A stretch of DNA of 64,000 nucleotides, from contig NZ_CP069526.1 of the NCBI RefSeq assembly GCF_016889705.1, forward strand, positions 9,452,001 to 9,516,000, read 5' to 3'. This document shows, piece by piece, positions 8,246-15,842 of this stretch. The translations under genes were made by a program, and so were the position numbers. Position 1 is the first letter of the stretch. Every line of letters starts with the position of its first letter. Origin of the DNA: Amycolatopsis sp. FDAARGOS 1241. Lineage in GTDB: Bacteria > Actinomycetota > Actinomycetes > Mycobacteriales > Pseudonocardiaceae. The notes beneath the pieces were generated by a model, which was given only the letters and a program-made list of their open reading frames with translations, was not told where the DNA came from and searched no databases.

Positions 8246-8650
8246 TCAGACCTCGACGATTTCGACCAGGCTCTCCAGGCCGCGGAAGTCCCGCACGTTG
8301 CTGGTGTACAGCGGCAGACCCCGTGACGACGCGATCGCCGCAATCATCAGGTCCGTCTTGCGGGGGCGCGGATCGCGTTTCGCTGCCACGACGAGCGCTG
8401 CCAGTGAGCCGAACCGGGTCGAGGCGTCGGTGTCGAACGGGAGGGGCCGGTAGTCGACGAGTGCCGCACCGACGTCTTCAGTGCGCGCGGCTCGCGTGGC
8501 CGCGTCCTTCGCCACCGCGACGCCCTGGTGGAGCTCGGCCATCGTGATCGTCGTGATCTCGGAAACAACCGGTAGCTTCTGCGGGTCGAGGGCGACGAGC
8601 CTGAGGTACACGCAAGTGTCGAGCACACCCACTGCGTGCCGTTCAGTCAC
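8246..8650 (-). CDS. vapC: PIN-domain ribonuclease toxin (VapC family)
   Basis: A 134-residue PIN-domain protein. The conserved acidic metal-binding residues are visible: Asp in VLDTCVYL near the N-terminus, Glu in TMAELHQG, and Asp in RKTDLMIAA followed by LYTSNVRDF, the usual last acidic strand. Such toxins cleave specific tRNA or rRNA when freed from the antitoxin. The start is set at GTG 8650 because it overlaps the antitoxin stop in a GTGA arrangement. An upstream GTG at 8662 is also open. It is expected to be translationally coupled to the antitoxin upstream. Confidence 0.85.
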   Translation of the reverse strand: MTERHAVGVLDTCVYLRLVALDPQKLPVVSEITTITMAELHQGVAVAKDAATRAARTEDVGAALVDYRPLPFDTDASTRFGSLAALVVAAKRDPRPRKTDLMIAAIASSRGLPLYTSNVRDFRGLESLVEIVEV

Positions 8651-8916
8651 GCGCGTTCCCACGGGTTGTCGTCAGTCAGGCGTTCCTCGCCGAAGAACTC
8701 GTCGATGTCGCGACGCAGCTGGGCGTAGTCCACCCTGGGCAGTCGCCGGCGCCGGGCGATCAGCTCCTCGGTGGTGAGTGAGCGATGGGTGGAGAGTGGT
8801 CGCAGCTCGGCGATTTCCACGCCGTTGCGAGTCACGTGGAATGTCTCGCCGGCCTCGACCGCGTCCATGACCGCCGCGGAGTTGTTGCGGAACTCCCGCT
8901 GGGTGATCACCCGCAT
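8647..8916 (-). CDS. Phd/YefM-type antitoxin
   Basis: An 89-residue antitoxin with the Phd/YefM fold: MRVITQREFRNNSAAVMDAV forms the DNA-binding and dimerisation N-terminus, then GETFHVTRNGVEIAELRPL. The disordered C-terminus (IDEFFGEERLTDDNPWERA) is the segment that normally wraps the toxin. The start at 8916 is chosen because MRVIT matches the family start; the frame is open further upstream. The pair is likely autoregulated by the toxin-antitoxin complex at the promoter just upstream of 8916. Confidence 0.87.
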   Translation of the reverse strand: MRVITQREFRNNSAAVMDAVEAGETFHVTRNGVEIAELRPLSTHRSLTTEELIARRRRLPRVDYAQLRRDIDEFFGEERLTDDNPWERA

Positions 8917-8948
8917 GGCGCAAGTGTAGCCCGTGGTAGCCCGCTGTG

Positions 8949-10109
8949 CTACGCGGTTGCCCTCGAAGTCACTTTCCGGGTGAGGGGCCCGGCACTCGTC
9001 CACAGCACGAAGACGCCGACGAGCGCCACCGCCACTGTCCAGTACGCCACCGGTGGCGCCGACTCCGTGTGCGAGTCACCGAGCAGCCACGGCCGCAGCT
9101 GCGACTGCAGCCACAGCGCGCCGTACCCGAAGGCCGACACCAGCAGGGACCCGATCGCGGCGCTCGCGACCCGGTGGCCGGCGCCGATCGTCACGGCGAG
9201 GTCCACGGCCAGGCCGACGGCCAGCAGGTAGAACGGCACCGTCGACACCGGGAAACCCAGCCCCAGCAGCAGCGGCCACATCACGCAGCGGTACGCGACG
9301 TACGCGCCCGCCACCGAAAGCGCCGCCCAGCGGAAGCCCAGCGTGCGGCGGGCCGGCACGAGGATCAGGGCCGTCACGCCGATGCCCCACAACGGGTAGA
9401 CCCACTCCGGGATCGGCATCGTGAAGTGCAGGATCGCGGTGCGGTCCACCGGGTGCCCGATCTGGTTGGCCGCGAACGTCAGCAGCGAAGGCTCCGCCTC
9501 CGGCGCCCCGCGTTCCCACGCGCGCAGGCCGAGCACGCCGTACTCCTGCTGGCCGTTGGGGAAGAACGTGTTCTCCAGGAAGAACGCCCACAACGCCAGC
9601 AGCACGCCCGTCCGGAACCGGCCCGGCGGCGCGAGCCGCAGCCAGCCGAGGAGTACGCCGGCCTGCATGATGCCCGTGCCGAGGTAGAGCAGCATGTGCG
9701 ACGGGCTCCACGCGGTGAGGTCGAGGCCGTTCACGCGGTGGTTGATCACGTCGAGCGGCGCCGCGACGAGGAACACCACGAGCCCCGTCTGCATCAGCCG
9801 CAGCGACGGCTTGTCGCAGCCCAGTCCCGTGTAGCTGTGGATCGCGACGAGCACGACGATGATCACCGTGCCTACGGTGTTGATCAGGTGCGGTGGCGCG
9901 AGGTCGTCGCGCAGCCACTTGAAGTGCCACGACATGTCCCACGACGAGCCCAGCAGCTTGAACGCGAACGCGGCGAGCCACATCCCGTAGCAGAACCGCA
10001 GCACCCACTCCGGCGTCGGCTGCCCCGGCGCGCCGCGGTGCCAGTGCCGCTCGAAGAAGAGCCGCGTCTTGCCCACCGGGCTCCGCGGGATCACGTCAAC
10101 CTGCGTCAT
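8949..10109 (-). CDS. Multi-pass membrane protein of unknown function
   Basis: A 386-residue protein with roughly nine predicted hydrophobic helices. I do not recognise a named family. The conserved-looking polar motifs are unusual for a membrane protein: GSSWDMSWHFKW in or after the first helix, DLAPPHLIN before the second, DVINHRVNGLDLTAWSPSHMLLYLG around the fourth, and a loop containing FFPNGQQEYG. Repeated His residues at helix ends (WH, PPH, NH, SPSH) suggest metal or haem coordination, which is inference only. It stands alone, converging with nothing and upstream of a 185-bp gap. The N-terminal 40 residues are soluble. Confidence 0.7.
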   Translation of the reverse strand: MTQVDVIPRSPVGKTRLFFERHWHRGAPGQPTPEWVLRFCYGMWLAAFAFKLLGSSWDMSWHFKWLRDDLAPPHLINTVGTVIIVVLVAIHSYTGLGCDKPSLRLMQTGLVVFLVAAPLDVINHRVNGLDLTAWSPSHMLLYLGTGIMQAGVLLGWLRLAPPGRFRTGVLLALWAFFLENTFFPNGQQEYGVLGLRAWERGAPEAEPSLLTFAANQIGHPVDRTAILHFTMPIPEWVYPLWGIGVTALILVPARRTLGFRWAALSVAGAYVAYRCVMWPLLLGLGFPVSTVPFYLLAVGLAVDLAVTIGAGHRVASAAIGSLLVSAFGYGALWLQSQLRPWLLGDSHTESAPPVAYWTVAVALVGVFVLWTSAGPLTRKVTSRATA

Positions 10110-10229
10110 GGCTCGACATCATTCCCGGCACGCACGTTGCGGTGGTGCGGAACGTGGCAAAGCGCTCGAAAACCAGGGTTCACCCCTACGGGTGGCGGAT
10201 TTGCCTTGGCGGCTCCGCGCGCGGCAGAG

Positions 10230-10276
10230 TGTCGCGCCTGAGATCCGAATGTCGCCCCTGAGGTGTCGCGCCTGAG
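10230..10276. repeat. Three copies of a 13-bp direct repeat
   Basis: TGTCGCGCCTGAG occurs at 10230-10242 and 10264-10276, with a one-mismatch copy (TGTCGCCCCTGAG) at 10250-10262. The repeats stop about 18 bp before the small ORF at 10295. They may be regulator half-sites or a short expansion; no function can be assigned. Confidence 0.55.
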
Positions 10277-10294
10277 GTCGAAAGGAGCCGCGCC

Positions 10295-10381
10295 ATGATG
10301 CCGAAACGCGTTGTCGCCGCAGTCGTGATCGCCGCCCTCGTGCTGGCCGGCGGAGGCGTGCTGACGAGCCTGTTCCTCTGA
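10295..10381 (+). CDS. Small hydrophobic peptide (28 aa)
   Basis: A short frame encodes MMPKRVVAAVVIAALVLAG and ends LTSLFL, a positively charged start and one transmembrane helix. AAAGGAG sits 8 bp before the ATG, a good ribosome site, and a second ATG follows directly. It is too short for homology calls. The strong ribosome site, GC-rich third positions and the repeat block just upstream favour a real small membrane protein. It is read 30 bp ahead of the DUF3151 gene. Confidence 0.45.
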   Translation: MMPKRVVAAVVIAALVLAGGGVLTSLFL

Positions 10382-10410
10382 GCTCCCGGGGACGTGGGCA
10401 GAATGTCGGC

Positions 10411-10821
10411 ATGACGCACAACCTGCTTGGCCCCGAGCCGATGTTGCTGCCCGAGAACACCGCCGCCCAGGCCGCGCTCGACGCGGGCAGCAGCCCGACG
10501 TCCGTCGCCGCCGAACACCCCGACTTCAGCGCCGCGTGGGCCGCGCTGGCCGAACAAGCCCTCGAAGCCGGCGAAACGGTGGCCGCCTACGCCTACGCCC
10601 GCACCGGCTACCACCGCGGCCTCGACCAGCTGCGCCGCGCCGGCTGGAAGGGCTTCGGCCCGGTGCCGTGGTCGCACCGGCCCAACCAGGGCTTCCTGCG
10701 CGCGCTGGCCGCGCTCGGCACCGCCGCCGGCCGCATTGGCGAGACGGAGGAGTACGAGCGCGTGAAGACCTTCCTCGCCGAATCCGACCCGGCCGCGGCC
10801 GAGGCCACCGGCCTGAAGTGA
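10411..10821 (+). CDS. DUF3151 family protein
   Basis: A 136-residue all-helical cytosolic protein. It opens with LLGPEPMLLPEN and carries the strongly conserved RTGYHRGLDQLRRAGWKGFGPVPWSHRPNQGFLRAL segment of DUF3151. The family is confined to actinobacteria and its function is unknown. In Mycobacterium tuberculosis the homologue (Rv0360c) sits between purA and fba. Here it is 2.2 kb downstream of fba, with a toxin-antitoxin pair and a membrane gene in between, so part of that neighbourhood is kept. Confidence 0.88.
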   Translation: MTHNLLGPEPMLLPENTAAQAALDAGSSPTSVAAEHPDFSAAWAALAEQALEAGETVAAYAYARTGYHRGLDQLRRAGWKGFGPVPWSHRPNQGFLRALAALGTAAGRIGETEEYERVKTFLAESDPAAAEATGLK

Positions 10822-10913
10822 GGTCTTCGCCGCGTTCCTTCGGGTGATCCCGGGTGCGGGTCCGCGTGTTGACAGGTGTGGACACTTACGTTCGGTGCAT
10901 GAAAGGCACCGCC

Positions 10914-11774
10914 ATGCTCACGCCGCGGATCCGCACCTTGGGCGCCTCCCTCCACGAAGCCCGCCTCGGCGCGCACTTCAGCCTGCGCGAACTGGCGCGG
11001 CGGATCGGGGTGAACCCGTCGCTGGTCTCGCACTGGGAGCGAGGTTCCCGGGTGCCGTCGGTCGAGGATGTGGCCGGGGTGCTCGGTGCACTGGGTGTGG
11101 TGGGGGAAGAGAAGCGGCGGATTCTCAACCTTGCCCGCGGCTCCGCCGAGCAGGGCTGGATCGCTTACGGCCGCCCAGGCACGCCGAACCAGCTCACCTG
11201 CGTGGTTGCGTGCGAGAAGGCGGCGAGCTCGCTGGTGGAGTGGTCACCTCTCGGCATCCCCGGGCTGCTTCAGACCTCCGACTACGCGCGAGCCCTGCTG
11301 GAGTCGACCGGGCTTGCGGCCGACGAAGTCGAGCGGCGAGTCGGGATCCGCATGGAGCGGCGGCGCGTCATCGTCGGTGCCGGGGCCCTGCCCTTCGAAG
11401 CGCTGATCGGCGAAGCCGCGCTGCGAGACACGCTCGGCACACCGAGCACCATGGCGGGTCAGCTGCGCGCCCTCGCCGCCCTGTCCGCCCGCCCGACGAT
11501 CACCATTCGCGTGGTGCCCTCGGCCATCGGCTGGCACCAGGGGCTCGCCGGGCGGTTCATCCTGTACGACATCCGTGATTCGCAGCCGGTGGTCTACTTC
11601 GAGCATTTGAGCTCGGGCGCGTTCGTCGCCGATGACTACGATGTCCGGCAGTACCGTGCGGCCATCGAGGGTCTTCACCGGGTCGCCCTCAGTGCGGCCG
11701 ATTCCGCCGCGCTGGTCGCCGAGCTCGCGGAGGAGATCGAAGCACGTGACCGACATCAGGTGGCGCAAGAGTAG
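10914..11774 (+). CDS. XRE-family regulator with DUF5753 domain
   Basis: A 286-residue regulator. The N-terminal helix-turn-helix lies around residues 10-65 (LRELARRIGVNPSLVSHWERGSR). The DUF5753 ligand or partner domain fills the rest, with the family signatures PGLLQT, YARALL and the central GWHQGLAGRF. The start at 10914 has GAAAGG seven bases upstream; an ATG at 10899 is also in frame. The gene overlaps the DUF397 gene by 29 bp. XRE-DUF5753/DUF397 pairs are abundant in Pseudonocardiaceae and Streptomyces, where they affect development and antibiotic production (BldB/WhiJ-type systems). The target here is unknown. Confidence 0.9.
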   Translation: MLTPRIRTLGASLHEARLGAHFSLRELARRIGVNPSLVSHWERGSRVPSVEDVAGVLGALGVVGEEKRRILNLARGSAEQGWIAYGRPGTPNQLTCVVACEKAASSLVEWSPLGIPGLLQTSDYARALLESTGLAADEVERRVGIRMERRRVIVGAGALPFEALIGEAALRDTLGTPSTMAGQLRALAALSARPTITIRVVPSAIGWHQGLAGRFILYDIRDSQPVVYFEHLSSGAFVADDYDVRQYRAAIEGLHRVALSAADSAALVAELAEEIEARDRHQVAQE

Positions 11775-11916
11775 TTACAGCGACAAAGAAGGCGCCTGCG
11801 TCGAGGTCGCGCTCGATCGCTCCGGTGTCCTCGTGCGCGACTCGAAGGTCCCGTCCCAGCCCGGCCACAGCTATCCCGCCACTGCCTGGCGAGCGTTCCT
11901 GCGCCACCTCCGCTAG
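11746..11916 (+). CDS. DUF397 domain protein
   Basis: A 56-residue protein, TDIRWRKSSYSDKEGACVEV onward, with the family's WRKSSYS, CVEVA and VRDSK motifs and the closing WRAFLRHLR. It starts at GTG 11746 inside the end of the XRE gene and is therefore co-translated. DUF397 proteins are the small partners of XRE-DUF5753 regulators and may act as toxin- or antitoxin-like modulators. Its last bases overlap the end of a broken convergent gene. Confidence 0.88.
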   Translation: MTDIRWRKSSYSDKEGACVEVALDRSGVLVRDSKVPSQPGHSYPATAWRAFLRHLR

Positions 11917-12246
11917 CGGCCGCGACGCGGATTTCTGGTTCGGCGACGCCGGTCTCCGCTGGCGTTCGGGTCGCTGCAGAGGAACGTGGCGCTGTCGTAC
12001 TGCTTGCTCCCCGGGTACACCGCCATGACCATGGGCCGGCACCCGGTGAACACGGGCGCGCTGGTGTTGTAGACGTAGAGTTTCGGCGAAAGCCGAGTTT
12101 TCCGAGTCCACATAGGACCTCACCCCGATGCTCGACGCCGGCCCGGGCGGTGCCTTCCGGCTCACGGCCAGAGCCGCACGCGGCCGCCAGGACCACCGGT
12201 GCGACCACCGGGCCGAGAAGCTCTCGTCGTACGAAGCCATCGTCAC
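11913..12246 (-). pseudogene. Broken small lipoprotein gene (probable)
   Basis: No frame is open throughout. The first part in one frame reads RRELLGPVVAPVVLAAACGSG, a lipoprotein signal with lipobox LAAAC. In another frame the last part reads LYVYNTSAPVFTGCRPMVMA onward to DSATFLCSDPNASGD, with G or C at nearly every third codon position, a strong sign of real coding. At least two frame changes are needed to join start, signal and C-terminus into about 100 residues. It converges on the DUF397 gene with overlapping stops. It may be a decayed gene or contain sequence errors. Confidence 0.45.
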
Positions 12247-12456
12247 CCCCGCACGAGCCGCGAGGTGGAAGCTAGCGACGGACCCCGGGACCGGTCCCGG
12301 CGCCGAGTGGTTGGTTGTGACCCAGGCGTTGGGTCGGCTGTCCTGAAGGGGTGATCTCGGCCGGGCGCGGCGAGGAGGAGCCGCGCACGAGCCGGAGGTG
12401 GGCGCGGGACCGGTCGGCGAGGGGGAGGAAGCCGGCCGGTCCCGCTGACCGCGGCG

Positions 12457-13782
12457 TCAAGCGACCGCGGCGAGCGCCGCCACCGAGTCCACCGAAGGGA
12501 CCGAGTCCACGGAGTCCACGGACGAGACCGCGCCGACCACGCGGTTGCGGCCGCCGTGCTTGGCCGCGTACACCGCGGCGTCCGCCGATGCCATCACTTC
12601 CTCGATGCTGGACCCGTCGAGGGGGAAGGACGCGACGCCGATCGATGCCGTGCGCTGCACGATCTCGACGGCCTCGCCTTCGTTGGTGTGCGTCGCGATC
12701 ACGAGTTCGCTGATGCGCCGGCGGATGCGTTCCGCCGTGGTGATCGCATCTTCCTTCGACGTCGACGGCAGCAGGGCCACGAACTCCTCACCGCCGAAGC
12801 GACCGACGAGGTCGTGGGCCCGGGTCTCCTGCTTGACGACGGCGGCGACCGCCTTGAGCACGTCGTCGCCGGCGAGGTGGCCGTAGGTGTCGTTGATGGA
12901 CTTGAAGTGGTCGAGGTCGATCATCAGCGCGCCGAAGCTGCCCCCTTCGCGCTCGGCACGGGAGATCTCACGCTGGGCGCCGTCCTGCCAGGTGGTGGCG
13001 TTGAGCAGCTGCGTCTTCTGGTCCGTGGTCGCGAGTTCTTCGAGGCGCTTGATCAGCACGGAGCGCTGCAGCACGTACAGCGGCAGGATCACGAGCACCG
13101 ACAGCAGCGGCTCGTCGGTCAGCACCATCGTCAGCAGCCCGCCGACGCAGAGGATCGCGGCTTCGAGGACGTTGTCGTCCATGGTGCCGAGGCAGGAGGC
13201 GAGGGTGGCGGACTTCGGGTCGGCCAGGTACAGACCCAGGCCGGTCAGCGCGGTGTTCACGAGGAAGTAGCCGAGCGCGGCGGCGGCGATCGTGGTGACG
13301 CCCTGCTCGCCGGTGAGGTATGCGGCCAGGCCGGCGCCGAAGCCGGACAGGATCATCGTCGTCGCGTTGGCGGCCACGCGGTGCGCTTCACCCGGCCGGG
13401 TGCCGTTCCAGCTGCGCAGCGCGAGGTACACGTAGATCACCACACCCAGCGCGGCGACCAGCTGCGGCGGCACGAGCAGCCCCGCGGGCAGCAGCCACAC
13501 CGAGGTCACGGTGATGTGGGGGCCGTGGCTCAGCATCCGGCGCTGGCGCTCGATGCGCCGTGTCACCTCGGTCTGTGCGACGGCCAGGCCCGCGAGCAGC
13601 GCGAACAGGCCCACCTGGCCCAGCGAGACCGCGATCAGCAGCGTGCTCGCGATGGTCAGCGCGACCGCGACGGCCATCCCCGAGAGCGTCGCGACGATCC
13701 ACGGGAGTGGTCGAGACCAAAGGGCCCACCCCTTGACCGCCGTTACGGCATCTCGTCCAGACCATTCCCCCGATGTGACCAT
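12457..13782 (-). CDS. Membrane-bound diguanylate cyclase (GGDEF)
   Basis: A 441-residue protein. Residues from about 20 to 240 hold roughly six hydrophobic helices (a MASE-like sensor region). Residues from about 250 to 415 form a GGDEF domain with an intact GGEEF active site, so it should make cyclic di-GMP from two GTP. RAHD precedes GGEEF by five residues, the right place for the RxxD inhibitory I-site. MIDLDHFKSINDTYGH binds metal and guanine. After the domain comes a tail of repeated VDSV units encoded by near-repeats of GAGTCCACGG, not part of the family. The signal sensed is unknown. Confidence 0.92.
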   Translation of the reverse strand: MVTSGEWSGRDAVTAVKGWALWSRPLPWIVATLSGMAVAVALTIASTLLIAVSLGQVGLFALLAGLAVAQTEVTRRIERQRRMLSHGPHITVTSVWLLPAGLLVPPQLVAALGVVIYVYLALRSWNGTRPGEAHRVAANATTMILSGFGAGLAAYLTGEQGVTTIAAAALGYFLVNTALTGLGLYLADPKSATLASCLGTMDDNVLEAAILCVGGLLTMVLTDEPLLSVLVILPLYVLQRSVLIKRLEELATTDQKTQLLNATTWQDGAQREISRAEREGGSFGALMIDLDHFKSINDTYGHLAGDDVLKAVAAVVKQETRAHDLVGRFGGEEFVALLPSTSKEDAITTAERIRRRISELVIATHTNEGEAVEIVQRTASIGVASFPLDGSSIEEVMASADAAVYAAKHGGRNRVVGAVSSVDSVDSVPSVDSVAALAAVA

Positions 13783-13976
13783 TTTTCCCCCAAGCCCTTG
13801 CGCGAATGCCCGGTGACAATCTCCTCACGCACAGTTTCGGACCGTTTGCCGCCTGTCCACAAGGGCCTTAGGTGTGTACATTTTTCCCGAACACGCCGGA
13901 TGAAGGGTGACCAGCGATGCGCAGCAAGGAACAGTGACCGCGTAGCAGCACCGCAAGGTCGCGCAGGTCAGAGCCC

Positions 13977-14009
13977 ACGCGCGGAACATGTGGAGCATGT
14001 TCGGCGCGT
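13977..14009. repeat. 14-bp inverted repeat with 5-bp spacer
   Basis: ACGCGCGGAACATG and CATGTTCGGCGCGT pair over 14 positions with a single mismatch around TGGAG. The inner GAACATG/CATGTTC arms are perfect. It lies about 195 bp upstream of the cyclase start. It could be a terminator-like hairpin or a dimeric operator. Confidence 0.5.
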
Positions 14010-14069
14010 GTGGCTTCCTTCGCCGTACCCTCTCGCGGTCAGGCTGCTGAAGCCCGTCGTCACATGATC

Positions 14070-14085
14070 GTTAGATTAATCTTAC
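14070..14085. promoter_or_regulatory. AT-rich palindromic operator candidate
   Basis: GTTAGATTAATCTTAC is a 16-bp palindrome with one mismatched pair and a perfect AGATTAATCT core. It stands out as AT-rich in a GC-rich background, typical of MarR- or ArsR-type operators. It sits in the gap between the MFS 3' end and the cyclase. Confidence 0.4.
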
Positions 14086-14183
14086 TCGAGAAGCGGTCAA
14101 ATCGGGCGATTTGCCCCGCTGTCTCGCACCCGCCGATCGGGTGGAATATCCCCTGATCGTGCTCACCGAGCCCGCGGAACGCG

Positions 14184-15443
14184 TCAGGCGTGTTCCGCGC
14201 GGGTGGCTTCCGGCGCTGTGCCCTCATCCGATCCGACGGCCAGCGTCCGCTGCCACATGATCGTCAGCGGGATCGTGATCAGGAGCCCGGCCAGCCCGAA
14301 GATCCCGACCGTGGTCTGGGCCGTCAGGTGGTCGGCCAGGACGCCGCCGATCAGGGGGACCACACCCATCGTGGTGGTCAGGCCCGTGTTGGACAGCCCC
14401 ATCGTCTGAGCCCGGCTCACGTCCGGCACCGCGACGGTGAGCGAAGCCGTCGCCTGCAGCAGCGCGATCGTGCCGAACCCACCGGAGATCACGAACAGGA
14501 CGATCGACACGACGGGCCCCGGCTGGAGGAAGCACAGCAGCAGCGGGATCGCCGCGAGCGCCGTCATCGGGCCGATCAGCTTCGGTCGGGCGTCGGCGGG
14601 TACCCAGCGCGTGTAGATGAACGTGAAGATCACGCTGCCCACCGGGTCGGCCGCGAGCAGCAGGCCGATCATCTCGGGACCGCCGCCCGCCGAGGCCGCG
14701 TACGGCGCCGCGATGCCCTCGTACACGGGCATCAGGCCGGCCAGCCAGGTGAACAGCATCAGGGAGCGCAGCGCGGCCGTCGCGAAGCCGACCTTGCCGC
14801 CCGCGCTCAGCGACGCGAAGAACGGCTTGCGCTTCTCGGTGCTCGCGGCCGGCGGGCGCGCCTTCACGCCGAAGCGGACGAAGAGCGCGGACAGGATGAA
14901 CGTGCCGGCGTCGAGCACCAGCGCGAGCCGGGGGTCGAGCGCCAGCAGCAGCGCGCCACCGCCCGCGAAGCCGAGCAGCTGAGCCGACTGCACCGTCATG
15001 CTGCGGATGCCCATGCCGACCACGAACCGGTCGCCTTCGAGCACCTGCGGCAGCAGGGCCAGCTGCGACGCCTTGAACGGCGGGTTCAGCAGGGACACGC
15101 ACCCCACGAACACACACAGCGCCCAGAACGGTAGCCCGGGGATCGCCACCAGCAGGATCAGCGCCGCGCGGATCACGTCGACGGTCACCATCACCGTCCG
15201 GCGCGCGAAGCGGTCGGCGAAGCCGGTGAGGAAGATACCGCCCAGCAGTGACGGGAAGAACGTCAACGCGTAGGTGAGGCCCGTCAGCGTGGCCGACTGG
15301 GTATTGGCGTAGACCAGCACGGAGAGGGCGACGCGGGCCAGCTGGTCACCCGCTATCGACAGCAGCTCGCCGAACCACATGGCGCGGAACTCGGCGACCC
15401 CGAACACCTCGCGGAACGTGACCCGTCCCGGTGCTGCCGTCAT
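14184..15443 (-). CDS. MFS transporter
   Basis: A 419-residue major facilitator superfamily protein with about twelve transmembrane helices. Residues from about 60 to 95 carry the MFS signature between helices 2 and 3 (LTGFADRFARRTVMVTVD). The loop RPPAASTEKRKPFFASLSAG separates the two halves. It resembles drug-efflux and macrolide-type permeases, but the substrate is not identifiable. The start at 15443 is preferred because GGGGAGAAG lies at proper distance upstream. An inverted repeat (15496-15520) in the promoter suggests repressor control. Confidence 0.85.
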   Translation of the reverse strand: MTAAPGRVTFREVFGVAEFRAMWFGELLSIAGDQLARVALSVLVYANTQSATLTGLTYALTFFPSLLGGIFLTGFADRFARRTVMVTVDVIRAALILLVAIPGLPFWALCVFVGCVSLLNPPFKASQLALLPQVLEGDRFVVGMGIRSMTVQSAQLLGFAGGGALLLALDPRLALVLDAGTFILSALFVRFGVKARPPAASTEKRKPFFASLSAGGKVGFATAALRSLMLFTWLAGLMPVYEGIAAPYAASAGGGPEMIGLLLAADPVGSVIFTFIYTRWVPADARPKLIGPMTALAAIPLLLCFLQPGPVVSIVLFVISGGFGTIALLQATASLTVAVPDVSRAQTMGLSNTGLTTTMGVVPLIGGVLADHLTAQTTVGIFGLAGLLITIPLTIMWQRTLAVGSDEGTAPEATRAEHA

Positions 15444-15842
15444 GCGTACTTCTCCCCGATGTTCGTGTGCAGATCGTGCCGCACGGTGATCAGGCGGTGA
15501 CCTTAGGACCTGGTGGTCACGGGTCAATCACAAAACGTGAGTTGCCGAGGTCAGTGTCTCGTGACTGTTGGTGAATCTCTAGGTTCTTTCGCCGGTATCC
15601 AAGGGGTCACGGACAGTTCTCCGGGTGTCCTGACGATAGCGCCGAGCACTGGCAAGATCACGAGGATCCGGAGATGTGGTGTGCGCCACATTCTTGCGGT
15701 CGTTCGGGGACCGTAGTGCATCTGCGCCCACGTCGGGAGTGCGTCGGTACCGGGCCGCCCCGGTATCCGCACCGGCCCCGTCCGGCGTCCGCAGTGTGGG
15801 AGGGCAACCTCGTGGCCCCTTGCCCGGCGTAGCTTCGAGTTC
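15444..15842. other. Divergent intergenic region of 400 bp
   Basis: It separates the minus-strand MFS gene from the plus-strand FAD-binding protein gene and must hold both promoters. Apart from the inverted repeat at 15496-15520, I see no gene, RNA or repeat. Short frames on either strand lack third-position bias. Confidence 0.5.
15496..15520. promoter_or_regulatory. Inverted repeat in MFS promoter
   Basis: GGTGACC (15496-15502) and GGTCAC (15515-15520) flank TTAGGACCTGGT, making a near-symmetric element about 55 bp upstream of the MFS start. The GTGACC/GGTCAC arms separated by 12 bp suit a dimeric repressor. The regulator is not in the window. Confidence 0.35.

Larger units (their letters stand above)
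13783..14183. other. 400-bp intergenic region with two symmetric elements
   Basis: No gene is supported here. It lies upstream of the diguanylate cyclase and downstream of the MFS gene, both on the minus strand, and so must hold the cyclase promoter. It contains a long inverted repeat (13977-14009) and an AT-rich palindrome (14070-14085), listed separately. The short plus-strand frames across it lack coding character. Confidence 0.6.
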
